Notes: generated from the letters alone by a model not told the origin. Numbered from the stretch's first letter, positions 52,840 to 63,768 are shown. The stretch: DNA of 64,000 bases from Ascarosepion bandense (GCA_037127315.1 JBBBDQ010001269.1:1987001-2051000); one strand, 5' to 3'. Made by a program: numbers and translations.

Positions 52840-53290
52840 AGTCAGTCAGAAGAAAGCAGCGAGAAAGACAACACTAAAATGTAACTTTCAACTTCAAGCA
52901 ACTCGGACATTGTCCTCTTTCTCTTTCTCTTTCACCTTATCTATTTCAACAATTACTACTATGAAGATTTTGCACGAACTCTACCCTTAACTTCTTAATG
53001 TTGTTAAGTGTACATTAAACTCCTACAAATTATGTTAGTCTTTTTCTTTAATAAATTTCTATTTTAACATTCAAAATGTAGATTTCATTATTCCGCTATT
53101 CCACACAATTCCACATATTCCAACCAACTGACTAACAACATTCTGATGATGAAAAACCTTCTGATGATTATAACTCTGCATAAACCTTGTAAGCTCTAGG
53201 GAGTTAAGTCTGAAATAAAGCCAAATCAAAGCTCCCTAGCCTACATCGGCACAAGGCCGAAAGTATGGAGCATTCAGCGAAGATCGAACT
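52840..53290 (-). repeat. Right arm of a large inverted repeat
   Basis: The reverse complement of the left arm. On its outer side it continues into a tRNA-like head (53240-53335), which the left arm lacks. Confidence 0.75.
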
Positions 53291-53335
53291 CGGGATTCAG
53301 TCGTAATTATTCTAGGAAGTGAGAAAAAAAACTGG
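53240..53335 (-). mobile_element. SINE-III-like tRNA head
   Basis: The minus strand carries the B-box-like CCCGAGTTCGATCTTCGC followed by ACTTTCGGCCTTGTGCCG. It sits at the 5' side of the right arm, so the arm may be the body of this element. Confidence 0.55.
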
Positions 53336-53402
53336 GTACAGTGGGTATTAAAAAAAGGGTAAACGATAAACGGGATTCAAAAAGATAGATTTCAATAGAC
53401 GT

Positions 53403-54230
53403 TCTTTTTCTTCTTCTTCTTCTTCTTTGTGCCCTATCCTTTCAGGACGTAGGCGATCATGGCTTTCCACATCTCCCTATACCTGGTGGCTCTTAGCACG
53501 CTTTCTCCTGTTACACCATGCAAACCCCGTTCTGTCATCCATTGGCTCAAGCCCATAAATCTAAATTATTAATGTATAGAAACTAGCATGACCACAAATA
53601 AAGGGATCAGTTTATATATTTATTATAATATAGAATTGATCCCCCACGTTATATGCACTGCAAATTGTTTTATAAACATTTGGCATATATATTCTTTTTC
53701 GATGTGCCCTGTTCTTTCTCCCTATCCCTGGTGGCTCTTAATATGTTTTCTCCTATTACTCCGCGCAACCCTCGTTCCGTCATCCACCTGATCAGGCCCT
53801 TCAAATATGTTATCCGCTGCCTTCCTCTGTCTCTTTTTCCTTCTATCAAGCCTGTCAGTATAAGGTTCTCCAAGCCCTCCTTCCACATTGCATGTCCCAG
53901 GAACTTCAGTTGTCTCTTCCTGATGCTCACTACTAGGGTTCTTTTCAATGCCATTCTTTCCAAAACCTCATCATTGTTCACATGTTCGGTCCAAGATATA
54001 CGCAGCATCCTTCTGTAGAACCACATTTCCTCTGCTACAGGTTTTTTCCTCATCTTCGGTGATATTTTCCAGCATTCACTGCCGTATTGAATAACTGACA
54101 TCACATAGCAATTTAGCACTCTGTTCTTTGATTCTAGTGAACTTTTCCTGTGTCTTAGTACTTTACTCAGCTTCTGGAACGCGTCCTTCGCCGTGCCAAT
54201 TCGCCTTCGGATCCCTGTGTCGCACTTTTC
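53403..54230 (-). mobile_element. RTE-like LINE 3' part, well preserved, with composite end
   Basis: Minus-strand frame from about 54229 to 53670: KCDTGIRRRIGTAKDAFQKL, YVMSVIQYGSECWKISPKMR, MLRISWTEHVNNDEVLERMA, FLGHAMWKEGLENLILTGLI, RWMTERGLRGVIGENILRA. A first 3' end at about 53695-53710 is followed by a roughly 150-bp insert carrying palindrome P1. A second copy of the last 130 bp of the element follows and ends in a (GAA)n tail (53403-53430). The same arrangement occurs at 57331-57880. Confidence 0.85.
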
Positions 54231-54232
54231 AT

Positions 54233-54440
54233 CAATTGACTTTACATTTCTATTTATGGAGAGTGTAGCTATCGGGGAAGCGAGTAAATAGAACGGATTT
54301 CGTCTTGCAGTAGAAGTTACGGTTATATTTAACTATTTCAACGGTAAAAAATGGGACCTAAATGGCAATCAGGTAGTTCGCTTAAGTTCACGTAAACGGG
54401 GCACCAGTGAAAAACGCTCATCAGAGCAATTGCCATTAAA
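54233..54440 (-). mobile_element. Jockey-like LINE fragment
   Basis: Minus-strand alignment with 56630-56860: CTCTGATGAGC, CACTGGTGCCCC, the RLATRSHP-equivalent region, the NFYSNS-equivalent region and AGCTACA-CTCC. Diverged, with no open frame. Confidence 0.6.
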
Positions 54441-54955
54441 ATCGTTTATAGAAAAGACAGATAATTCCCAGGACTGGATGTGGTCATAGGATAACTCCGC
54501 AGCTGAGAAACTAACCAGCTCGCATATGCATTGGTTGCATGCCAATGCCTGAGACTCTTTTAAGAATTTTCCAGTTCACGCAGTTTATCTGTCTGTTCTT
54601 CTTTTATTTAAGATGGTACCAGGCCAGATGACAGCGGAAAGGTTTCTGGCAATTATATTCCCATACCATTTAGAATTTTACTTTTTGTGATTCTGTAGAA
54701 TTCCATGTCTTAATTTCCAACTTTTCGTCGTAATTCTATTGTTAAAATCCAAGGTTCACATTGAGACGTAACCATATGATATTTGATTTCAGTGATATTC
54801 TCTTGTCGTTCTAGATCGTCTGAAAACTTGAGAAATTTACCATTGAATGCATTAGTCTTTAAAATAAAGGGAATCGATTATAGTCGCGATTATCGAATCA
54901 ATGTGAACTGTTATTTCCTTATAAATATGCAGTTTTGAATTTTAGTTTTTTATCC
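54441..54955. other. Unclassified; possible LINE remnant
   Basis: The minus strand around 54540-54850 has short coding-like stretches (LRRKVGN, MEFYRITKSKILNGMG), suggestive of an RT relic but not assignable. Confidence 0.3.
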
Positions 54956-55485
54956 TAGCCCGGTTTGCATCCAAGACTGTCCTAGTATTTATTTCCTAGC
55001 CCGGTTTGCATCCAAGGCTGTCCTAGTATTTATTTCCTAGCCTGGTTTGCATCCAAGGCTGTCCTAGTATTTATTTCCTAGGCCGGTTTGCATCCAAGTT
55101 TGTCCTAGTATTTATTTCCTAGCCCGGTTTGCATCCAAGACTGTCCTAGTATTTATTTCCTAGCCCGGTTTGCATCCAAGACTGTCCTAATATTTATTTC
55201 CTAGCCCGGTTTGCATCCAAGGCTGTCCTAGTATTTATTTCCTAGCCCGGTTTGCATCCAAGGCTGTCCTAGTATTTATTTCCTAGCCCGGTTTGCATCC
55301 AAGGCTGTCCTAGTATTTATTTCCTAGCCCGGTTTGCATCCAAGGCTGTCATAGTATTTATTTCCTAGCCCGGTTTGCATCCAAGACTGTCCTAGTATTT
55401 ATTTCCTAGCCCGGTTTGCATCCAAGGCTGTCCGAGTATTTATTTCCTAGCCCGGTTTGCATCCAAGGCTGTCCTAGTATTTATT
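54956..55485. repeat. 41-bp minisatellite, 13 units
   Basis: The unit begins TAGCCCGGTTTGCATCCAAG and continues (A/G)CTGTCCTAGTATTTATTTCC; 12 full units plus one partial. Variants are few: A/G at one site, plus single changes such as TAGCCTGG, TAGGCCGG, GTCATAG and GTCCGAG. Confidence 0.98.
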
Positions 55486-55487
55486 CA

Positions 55488-55605
55488 TAGCTGAGAGAGG
55501 GAAGAGTTGTGTACATATATTTCACCAAGGTATTAACACATAAGTGAATGTAATGAACCCAACAAGAATTGGAAATAACAGATTAATAATTCCGAAGCAT
55601 TATGC
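55488..55605 (-). mobile_element. SINE-II fragment
   Basis: On the minus strand, the middle of the element (complement of CATAGCTGAGAG, AAGGTATTAACACATAAGTG, AATGTAATGAACCC). Diverged, and the ends are lost. Confidence 0.5.
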
Positions 55606-55635
55606 ATTACACTAATTGCACATACGAAGTGTTCT

Positions 55636-57330
55636 AACAGAAGATAGAAAGTACGACACAGAGATCCAAAGAAGAATTGGCATGGCGTAGGACGCGTTCC
55701 AGAAGCTGAGTAAAATACTAAGACACAGAATAATTTCGCTAGAAACAAAGAAGAAAGTGCTAGATTGCTATGTGATGTCAGTTCTTCAATACGACAGTGA
55801 ATGTTGGACAATATCATCGAAGATGAAGGTAAAACTTAAAGCAGTGGAAATGTTCTACAGAAGGAAATCATGGACCTTACATGTTATCAACGATGAGGTG
55901 TTGGAAGGAATAGGTAGTATTAAATGGACATGCCTCCCAAAACTACCATACGAACGCGGGCGTCCCTTAAGGCTCTATCCTAGGTCGCACGCTCTTTCTG
56001 AACTACATTAATGACCTCCCCGATGCCATTATATCCCAAGTAGGCATGTACGCCGATGACACCATAATTTATTCTCGCCTCGATCAAAAACCCGGTGTGG
56101 GCGACAAAGTGAACCTCGCCGCCGTGCTTGAAAAGGACCTTCAATCCGTAGTAGACTGGGGTAGGAAATGGCTCGTAAAATTCAATGCTTCTAAAACGAA
56201 GCTGCTATCAACTAACCACCATAGACAATCGCACCTTCCTCCCATTAGCATGGAATAGGCTTGCATCCCAGAGAGTAAAATACTACGCCTCCTTGGCCTT
56301 ACACTCTCGGCGAACCTCAAATGGAATACTATATCGAATCCATTGCCAAATCCGCCGCTATGAAAGTCGGTTCTCTGTGCAGGGCTCGGAAGTTTTTCCC
56401 GTCTGAATTTATCCTGCACATATATAAATCTACCATCCGCCCGTGTATGGTATACTGCTGCCACATCTGGTGGGGTGCCCCTGCTATGCTCCTCGGGCTT
56501 CTTGACAAAATACAACGGAGTATCTGTAATGCGATCGATACTGACTTGGCAGACCGGCTGCAACCACTCTCTCACAGGCGTGACGTCGTTTCCCTGTGCT
56601 TCTTCTTTGAATACTTTCACGGCTTCTGCTCCGATGAACTTAGATCATTGGTGCCGCCTAGGTACAAATTTACACGAGATACTAGATTAGCAACTAGGTC
56701 CCACCCTCTTACAGTAAAACAGATAAGATGTAACCTTAATTTCTCCTCCAACAGCTTCTTTTCTTGCGCTTCCCGCCTGTGGAATTCCATTCCACATGTC
56801 TGCTTTCCCGACAGCTACAATCTCCAGGAGTTTAAATGTAAGGTCAATAGACACCTCCTATCACACTGACTTGCATCTATTCTCCCAACACTCTCACCAT
56901 CTACTCAACCCATTCTCGATATCCTTACCCGTCTATCACCCTCCTTCTGACATTTCCTATAGCTAACCATCATTTCTAACCACTTTCCCCTCTATGTAAA
57001 CCCCTGCGCAATAGTGGCAGTGAAATGCCTTGCTTGGGGTGAAACGATTATAAAAAAAAAAGAAAATAGCAACGAAAAGAAAATTAATACTGAGCTGCAG
57101 GAAGAGAAAACTGAAGTTTCTGGGACATGCAATGAGGAAGAAGGGCTTGGAAAACCTGATACTGACAGGCCTGATAAAAGGAACAAGACAGAGGAAGGCA
57201 GCGAATAACATATTTGAAGAGCCTGATCAGGTGGGTTGCGAGGTGTAACATACTAAGAGCCAACAGGGATAGGGAGACATGGAAAGCCATGATCGCCTAC
57301 GTCTGGAAAGAACAGTGTACATAGAAGAAG
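55636..57330 (+). mobile_element. RTE-like LINE split by a Jockey-like LINE
   Basis: Left part 55636-55910: KYDTEIQRRIGMA, ETKKKVLDCYVMSVLQYDSE, CWTISSKMK, INDEVLEG. Right part 57062-57330: the KRKLILSCRKRKLKFLGHAM-equivalent region to the 3' end (GCCATGATCGCCTACGTCTG). The two are collinear parts of one element, separated by the insertion at 55911-57061. Frames are broken in several places. Confidence 0.85.
55911..57061 (+). mobile_element. Jockey-like LINE inserted in an RTE-like LINE
   Basis: 5'-truncated within the RT domain. It reads VVLNGHASQNYHTNAGVP, MYADDTIIYSRLDQKPG, the KTKLLSTNHHRQSHLPPISM region, MKVGSLCRARKFFPSEFILH and WNSIPHVCFPDSYNLQEFKC, ending with a stop at 56867-56869. 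The family tail (CAATAGTGGCAGTGAAATGC, CTTGCTTGGGGTGA, A-run) ends at 57061. A few stops and one frameshift (about 56330) interrupt it. It is close in sequence to the 35252-37105 copy. Confidence 0.9.
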
Positions 57331-57880
57331 ATATATGCCAACTGTTTATAAGAAATTATAATGTGGATATAAAGCGGGGGATTAAATCTATACTATAATC
57401 AACATATAAACTGATCCCTTATTTTGTGGCTATGCTAGTTTCTATACATTTATATTCTAGATTCATGAGCTTCAGCTAATAGATGGCAGAGCGGGGTTTG
57501 GGTGGTGTAACAGGAGAAGGCGTGCTAAGAACCATCAAGTACAGGGAGACGTGGAAATCCATGATCGCCTACGTCCTGAAAGGACAGGGCACATAGAAGA
57601 AGAATGTATATGCCAACTGTTTATAAGAAATTATGTGGATATAAAGTGGGGGATTAAATCTATATTATAATCAATATATAAACTGATCCCTCACTTTGTG
57701 GCAATTGTAATTTCTATACATTTATATTCTAGATTTATGGGCTTGAGCTAGCGGATGTCAGAGCAGTGTTTGGGTGGTGTAACAGTTGAAGGTGTGCTAA
57801 GATCCACCAGGGATAGGGAGACATGGAAAATCATGATCGCCTACGTCCTGAAAGGACAGGGCACATTGAAGAATAAGTCA
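57331..57880 (+). repeat. Tandem RTE 3'-end/P1 composite, about 275-bp period
   Basis: Two units, each with TATATGCCAACTGTTTATAAG, then palindrome P1 (GGGGGATTAAATC...AAACTGATCCC), then TTTCTATACATTTATATTCT, then the last 120 bp of the RTE-like ORF ending CCTACGTCCTGAAAGGACAG and GGCACAT. TGCCAACTG is at 57336 and 57611. The same composite is at 53403-53710 on the minus strand. Confidence 0.85.
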
Positions 57881-57992
57881 TACCGAAGCACATGTTATTC
57901 GAACCCAGTTCTCCGATTCTTCCATTTGTAATCCATTAATTCTGCGTTGCCGTTTGTCTTTAAATTAATTATATTCTTAATAATCGAGCGAA
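57881..57992. other. Flank of the telomere-repeat island
   Basis: Nothing recognised. Confidence 0.4.
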
Positions 57993-58033
57993 GGGTTAGG
58001 GTTAGGGTTAGGGTTAACCCTAACCCTAACCCC
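57993..58033. repeat. Head-to-head telomere-type repeat island
   Basis: Four GGGTTA units run directly into the inverted CCCTAA orientation (three CCCTAA-type units), meeting at GGGTTAACCC. Total 41 bp. Confidence 0.98.
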
Positions 58034-59614
58034 TGCCGATTTAATTGCTTCACTACCTTAATTTCCTCACGATAGCTTTTTATATTGGCTGAAAGATCTT
58101 TCTCGTTCGTTGTCATGAATGTTTTTTGTCATGGATTTCGTTTTCAGCATTAATCTCCATAAAAGTCCATCCAGGTAAATAAACAGACTAATTATTCCAA
58201 CTTCATTGTACGCTAAGTCATCTATGTGGTCTGTAAAACGAACGTCTATGATGTACTGACAATTGATATGGACTGTTTTCTCTTGCAAGTTTCCTCAAGG
58301 AAATTAATTTTTTTAATCATGTTTTTACAGACGCCAAAAATCTTTAAATTCTTTGCATAGAAGATGGGCCAAGTGTGAGCAAAAATAAATATTTATGGTA
58401 AGAAAAGATGAAATAAAACGGAAACATGTCATATTTAAAAACAAAACTTTTGAAACACAGAAAGGATGAATAATTTAATTCATTGACATTTTTTTGTTAC
58501 CAACATTTTTACAGGTTATTTAAAGCCAGAAAACATCTTTGAATTAAAAGAGCGTTTGGAAATAATAATGACTTCCTGATGTAAGTTGCATCTTACTAAT
58601 TAATATAGATTGAAAAAACAATTGGGTGATTCCCATATTCCAAAGTTATTTACGCGTAAGTTTATAAAATGAAATCCACTGGAATTGGGAACACAATTTT
58701 CTAAATTCCAATTCCGAGACTTTTAAATTATCTCACTTGCACATCTTACTTTCTAGCACCTAGTATTCCCAAAAGATCACCCATCTAGGTACTAACCCGT
58801 TTGGATGTTGTTCAACTTCAGGGATTTTACAAGAACTGCTGTTTCAATTAAAGATTAGGTGATAAAAAAACATTGCATTATCTCTGTAAATATCTTAATG
58901 TAAAAAAATATATCGAAATAAAGCAAATTTAAAAAGAATATATTTCTTGCCACACTTCATTTGATTGTATTTGAGAATTTAAAGAACTTGAATTCTCAGA
59001 TGAATATTTTCATCATTTATATCAGGCTAGACTTATTTTTAAAATCGGAGGTTATTCAACCAAAAAAATGTGAAAAAAACAAAGTCAATAAATTAGAATC
59101 TAGTCAAGTATTGATAAAGAAAACAATACGTCGCGAAGATATAAAGTTCAATAATTATTTTGTACCCCGTCGAGGTACTGGCTTCCATGACCTACTAGAT
59201 TAAGGTATCCGCCATTAAAAATCTTTTTGCTTGATATATTGTGGAAAACAAAAACTAGTCGGAATGTATTTTTTTATTACAGCTTAAAGTTTCTATCTTC
59301 AAGCATCCAAAAATTCAAAACTTCTAAAAAGAAGACAACAATAAAATAAAAAAACAACAACTGGTATATTATTTTTCGCGAAATACACTTGCTTTATTAA
59401 ATTCCCGAAATCAATTGCAACATAAATAAAGAAAGGGAATTTATTTGTTTTGCTGATGTTCATCGATTTGAAATTATTTAACCAAGTATTTCCTAACCTT
59501 TTAAGTAAAGGCACACCTAAGAACAAATGAAAAATTTTAATGGGTATACATTTAAATATTATGAAATTAAATTATCAATTTTAAATAATCACAATTTCAT
59601 TGATTCTATTCAAC
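58034..59614. other. No gene supported
   Basis: Minus-strand frames around 58070-58290 have coding-like composition but no family match. The region 58645-58710 resembles a diverged SINE-II piece. An 80-codon plus frame (58961-59203) is AT-rich and unassigned. Confidence 0.4.
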
Positions 59615-59616
59615 TA

Positions 59617-60296
59617 TTAGGTTGTCCCAAAAGTTCGTAAACACTTGCGAAATGGGTCTATCTGGCCCCGCACAATCGAAAAAAGCGATGGGTTCAGAAA
59701 GGGCAAGAGACACCGTCGATTCCAAAACAAGATCGATTTGGCAAGAAAGTCATGTTGTGCGTTCGGTGAAACTTTGAAGGAATCGTGCATTTTGAGTTGG
59801 TTCCGAATGGTCGTGCCATCAGTGCTGAACTTTACTGTCAGCAACTTGAGCGGGTCTATGAAAAGTTGAAGCAAAAGTACCCGGCTCTGATCAACCGAAA
59901 GCGCGCTTTGATGCAGCAGAACAATGCCAAACTATACACCGCTATGAAGACCAAAGAGAAGTTTGAAGATCTGAACGGCGTTGAGGTTCTGCCACATCCA
60001 GGCTACAGTCCTGACTGTGCTCCATCAGATTACGGCTTTTTCCGCCCAATGCAATATTTTCTGAAGGGCCGCCGATTCGACTCGTTTAATCAAGTCGAGG
60101 AAGCGTGTCAAGAATTCTTTGATTCGAAGCCGGCTGAATGGTACTTTGAACAGATCCGAAAGCTTGCAGATCGATGTCAGAAAGTCTTGGAAAATGATGG
60201 TCTTTATTTTGAGCAATAATGTTTGTTGTTTTTGCGAGTAAAATTAACCCTAGATTACTTGGAGAGTAAAAGTTACGAATATTTGGGACAACCTAA
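59617..60296 (+). mobile_element. Mariner transposon deletion derivative, 680 bp
   Basis: TA at 59615-59616 and 60297-60298. Inverted ends are TTAGGTTGTCCCAAAAGTTC on the left and TTAGGTTGTCCCAAATATTC on the opposite strand. The C-terminal half of the transposase is open at 59785-60216: FELVPNGRAIS, QQLERVYEKLKQKYPAL, HPGYSPDCAPSDYGFF (third catalytic Asp) and KVLENDGLYFEQ. The second catalytic position, normally Asp, is Asn (QQNNAK). The first also reads Asn after a stop just upstream. The N-terminal DNA-binding half is deleted. Dead, but its ends could be recognised in trans. Confidence 0.95.
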
Positions 60297-60572
60297 TATT
60301 TGTCCAGTTTCTTTAGTGTAAAGTTTGTCCCTGGTGCTTTTGCGCATTTTCTTAAATTTCGGGTCCAATGTTCAAAAAGCAGGTTATTATTTCTTCTTCT
60401 GTTGAGCCTAGTCATTTTCGCTTCTTATTTCTGATGTTATACAATAAGAAGTAGAAAACGTAAATATGAAGTAGAAAATTACAATAAAAAGGATGAAGCC
60501 TTTTTAGATAATGGGAGATAAAATGTTTAATAGTTTTTAACTTATTCAAATACAATGCTGACCCCTAACTAC
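60297..60572. other. No gene recognised
   Basis: AT-rich flank of the mariner. Confidence 0.4.
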
Positions 60573-60590
60573 ATTCACTCTCACACACAC

Positions 60591-60651
<61 letters not shown>

Positions 60652-60812
60652 TGCACACGCGCGCACACACGCGCGCACACACACACACGCACACACACAC
60701 GCACACACACACGCACACCCACCCACACACACACGCACACACACACACGCACACCCACCCACACACACACGCACACACACACACACGCACACACGCACAC
60801 ACACACACGCAT
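60573..60812. repeat. Long CA-rich microsatellite
   Basis: About 240 bp of CA with scattered CG and CCCA interruptions. Long His/Thr- and Cys/Val-type frames across it are artefacts. Confidence 0.98.
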
Positions 60813-61562
60813 GTATAGTAATATTTTTATTATAAGTGTCTATAATAAAAAAAACAGGCATAAAACATGGATCATGTAAAATGTCCTACAAGTTCTATTT
60901 TTTGGGGATTTTTTATTTTATGATAAGAGTTTTATTAACTTCTTTTAATTACCAATAGTATGTGGAAAGAGATACGCTATTGCGGTAGGCTTAAGATATA
61001 AATGTGCTGCTAATAACGAGTTTTAAATCGATTCTTGTTACTCCCGATGTAAAATTAGTTTATTGTTAATTTTTTTTTCTATAGAAATAGTGTTGGTTTG
61101 TCTATAGAGCTAGTTAGACATTTTTCTTATTGGTCATTCAATCAGTTTTCAACAATTGCATGTACTGGTATTATTCTATTTAATTCGTTTAGGACGGTGT
61201 TGATTTTTAGCTTGTTATGTTGGTTTAAAATTCATTTACGTTTTTGATGAATTTTTATGTATTTTGTGATATTTCGCAGCACACTACTGTGTTGCTGCAT
61301 GGCACTTGAGAATCACTGGATACAATAGGCAACGATAGTGATCCCCCACTGACAATGACATTCGTTATCTAAACAATAATCTGAAAGGGTATATTTCTTT
61401 CTCTTAAGCACTGCTCAAATGCTGTGTCTCTTAACCTTTTGCTCACGTTTGTTAAATCAGTGGTTTATCGAGTAAAGATTAAAGTCACTCATCAAATGTC
61501 TTGTTAATCATCTCTACATTCATACAATATTCATAAATATAGAGGAAATTAGTATTGCATTA
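60813..61562. other. No gene recognised
   Basis: AT-rich. A single GTGATCCCCCACTGA at 61338-61352 recalls one end of palindrome P1. Confidence 0.4.
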
Positions 61563-61563
61563 G

Positions 61564-61850
61564 TGGATGTGCGTTGTGGTGCAGTGGATATCAGCTGAGT
61601 TCGAGTCCCAGTTGAATCCATTAGATTCACTTCCGCACAAATACCCTTGGGAAAGGTATTAATCCGTCTCTTCCTTTCAGTTAAGGGTTAAATAGCAGGA
61701 CAGATTTGATTCTATAGCCTTGGCTGGCAACCAGTCTACTGCAGAAATCATTGCCAACCTACTGCGGAATAATCTTCTGCCCAATCAGTCATGTCTCTTT
61801 CGAGACATGATCGCCCATGAGTGTTTCACTTATGGCACTTAACTGACTAT
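61564..61850 (+). mobile_element. SINE-II copy
   Basis: Head GGATGTGCGTTGTGGTGCAG, with a deletion removing part of the tRNA-like region before GAGTTCGAGTCCCAGTTGAA. Ends TATGGCACTTAACTGACTA. Confidence 0.9.
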
Positions 61851-62064
61851 TGCATTAAATAATGCGTTTATTATTCTTCTAAAGTTATGAATAATCATTC
61901 GTTTGTCAATATTTGATTAATCCTAAACGAATCATTTGTAAGCTGGAATAATATTTTTTTTATTTATTTGGTCTATATCTGAAGGTCTATTTTGATTTAG
62001 CAATGATTAAAATTGTATTAACTATGAGAAGTATTTTTCCGACATAATTAAAACATCTGTATTT

Positions 62065-63105
62065 GTAACAATCCTAAACTGGCATCGCAACTTCCAACAA
62101 ATTATCACAGACGTCAATTGCATTTCCACTGTTTTTTGTTTGTTTTCTTTTTCTAAATATGCTTTATTTTTTTATGAACTTTTCTCCCTACTGCCTAGAC
62201 TTCATATTTTATGCGAGCTACAAGATTAAACTACAAGATAAAAAACTACAAGATAAAAAACTACAAGATTAAAAACTACAAGAATAAACTACTAGATTAA
62301 ACTACAAGATAAAAAACTACAAGATTAAAAACTACAAGATTAAAAACTACAAGATAAAAAACTACAAGATTAAAAACTACAAGATTAAAAACTACAAGAT
62401 TAAACTACAGGATTAAAAACTACAAGATTAAACTACAAGATTAAAAACTACAAGATAAAAAACTACAAGATAAAAAACTACAAGATTAAACCACAACATT
62501 AAAAACTACAAGATTAAAAACTACAAGATTAAAAACTACAAGATTAAACTACAAGATTAAACCACAAGATTAAAAAATACAAGGTTAAAAACTACAAGAT
62601 TAAACTACAAGATTAAACCACAACATTAAAAACTACAAGATTAAAAACTACAAGATTAAAAACTACAAGATTAAAAACTACAAGATTAAAAACTACAAGA
62701 TTAAACTACAGGATTAAAAACTACAAGATTAAACTACAAGATTAAAAACTACAAGATTAAAAACTACAAGATTAAACCACAACATTAAAAACTACAAGAT
62801 TAAAAACAAGATTAAAAACTACAAGATTAAAAACTACAAGATTAAACTACAAGATTAAACCACAAGTTTAAAAAATACAAGATTAAAAACTACAAGATTA
62901 AACTACAAGATTAAACCACAACATTAAAAACTACAAGATTAAAAACTACAAGATTAAAAACGAGGTCCTATCGTTTTAACGTTGAATGACCAAACACCAA
63001 TTCTAATCTAACAGCTTTTATCCCCCTTTTTTATCTGTGGGACTCTTTTCGAATTTCTTGCTTCCGTGCGCACATCTAAAATCTTTTAAACATTAAATGC
63101 AACGT
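62065..63105 (+). mobile_element. Jockey-like LINE fragment hosting a minisatellite
   Basis: Left part 62065-62220 aligns with the DTDLADRLQ...LSHRRDVA region (CTAAACTGGCATCGCAACTT, TATCACAGACGTCAATTGCA) through CTACTGCCTAGACTTCATAT. The right part 62960-63105 resumes with AGGTCCTATCGTTTTAACGT, TCTAATCTAACAGCTTTTAT and CTGTGGGACTCTTTTCGAAT. These match AGGTCCCACCCTTTTACAGT, TACTCCAACAGCTTCTTTTC and CTGTGGAACTCCCTTCCACA at 36735-36840. A minisatellite separates them at the point expected to read ACGAGATACTAGATTAGCAA. Confidence 0.7.
62217..62962. repeat. 13/15-bp minisatellite inside a LINE
   Basis: About 50 units of AAAAACTACAAGATT (15 bp) or AAACTACAAGATT (13 bp), with variants ACCACAACATT, ACTACAGGATT and AAAATACAAG. 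Higher-order blocks are visible: the series around 62485-62640 recurs at about 62780-62960. Confidence 0.97.
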
Positions 63106-63570
63106 TATCTTTTCTTTCTCTTTGAGTCCCTCCAATACCCTGAGTCATTATCGAGTCTGCAGTTGAGACAAATTATAATTGTTTATTTAATAATTTGTCT
63201 TGATCTGTGAAGGTCATTACAGGCATATATCTTCTCCAGCGATTGTTTACAGTTTTGAAATTTATTGTAGTAGGCCGATGCTGTTTTCTTCATTTTAAAT
63301 TATTGGGGGATAATTTCATTTTAGTTTTTAATTTGAAAAATATTTTCTCCTATTTTAAAGCTTGTTTTATGTGTCTAATTTCTTTTACCATTTGTCGTTA
63401 CTTAATCCTATATTTTTCTTAGTTATTTGCTTTTTAACAGTCATGTGATAGATTATGTAATTTTTTGAGCAATTGACATTCGTTCATTGCTCTGCAGTTA
63501 GAAGTGAGATTGATTTGTGCGAGTTTAATGTATGCATTTTATTCACATACATAATTATATATTCTTATTT
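63106..63570. other. AT-rich stretch, no gene
   Basis: No family match. Confidence 0.4.
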
Positions 63571-63626
63571 CATAATATATATATATGTGTGTGTGTGTGT
63601 GTGTATGTGTGTGTATGTGTGGGTGC
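63571..63626. repeat. (TA)n(TG)n microsatellite
   Basis: TA then TG run with TATG interruptions. Confidence 0.95.
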
Positions 63627-63768
63627 AACGTACAATATTTGGTATTTAAATCAGGTCAATTTCGATGAAGACGAACTAAAAAAAAATCAATGTTAATTTT
63701 ATTTATTTAATTTAACAGAGTAATATAATCGAGAAATTTTTTGATATTCTACAATTTCATGGGTAATA

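Noticed and set aside
58067..58288. 73-aa minus-strand frame with coding-like composition
   Set aside because: No recognisable motif, no continuing frame on either side and no second copy in the window.
60546..60861. Four overlapping frames of 75-98 aa
   Set aside because: Products of the CA microsatellite (Thr/His or Cys/Val repeats).
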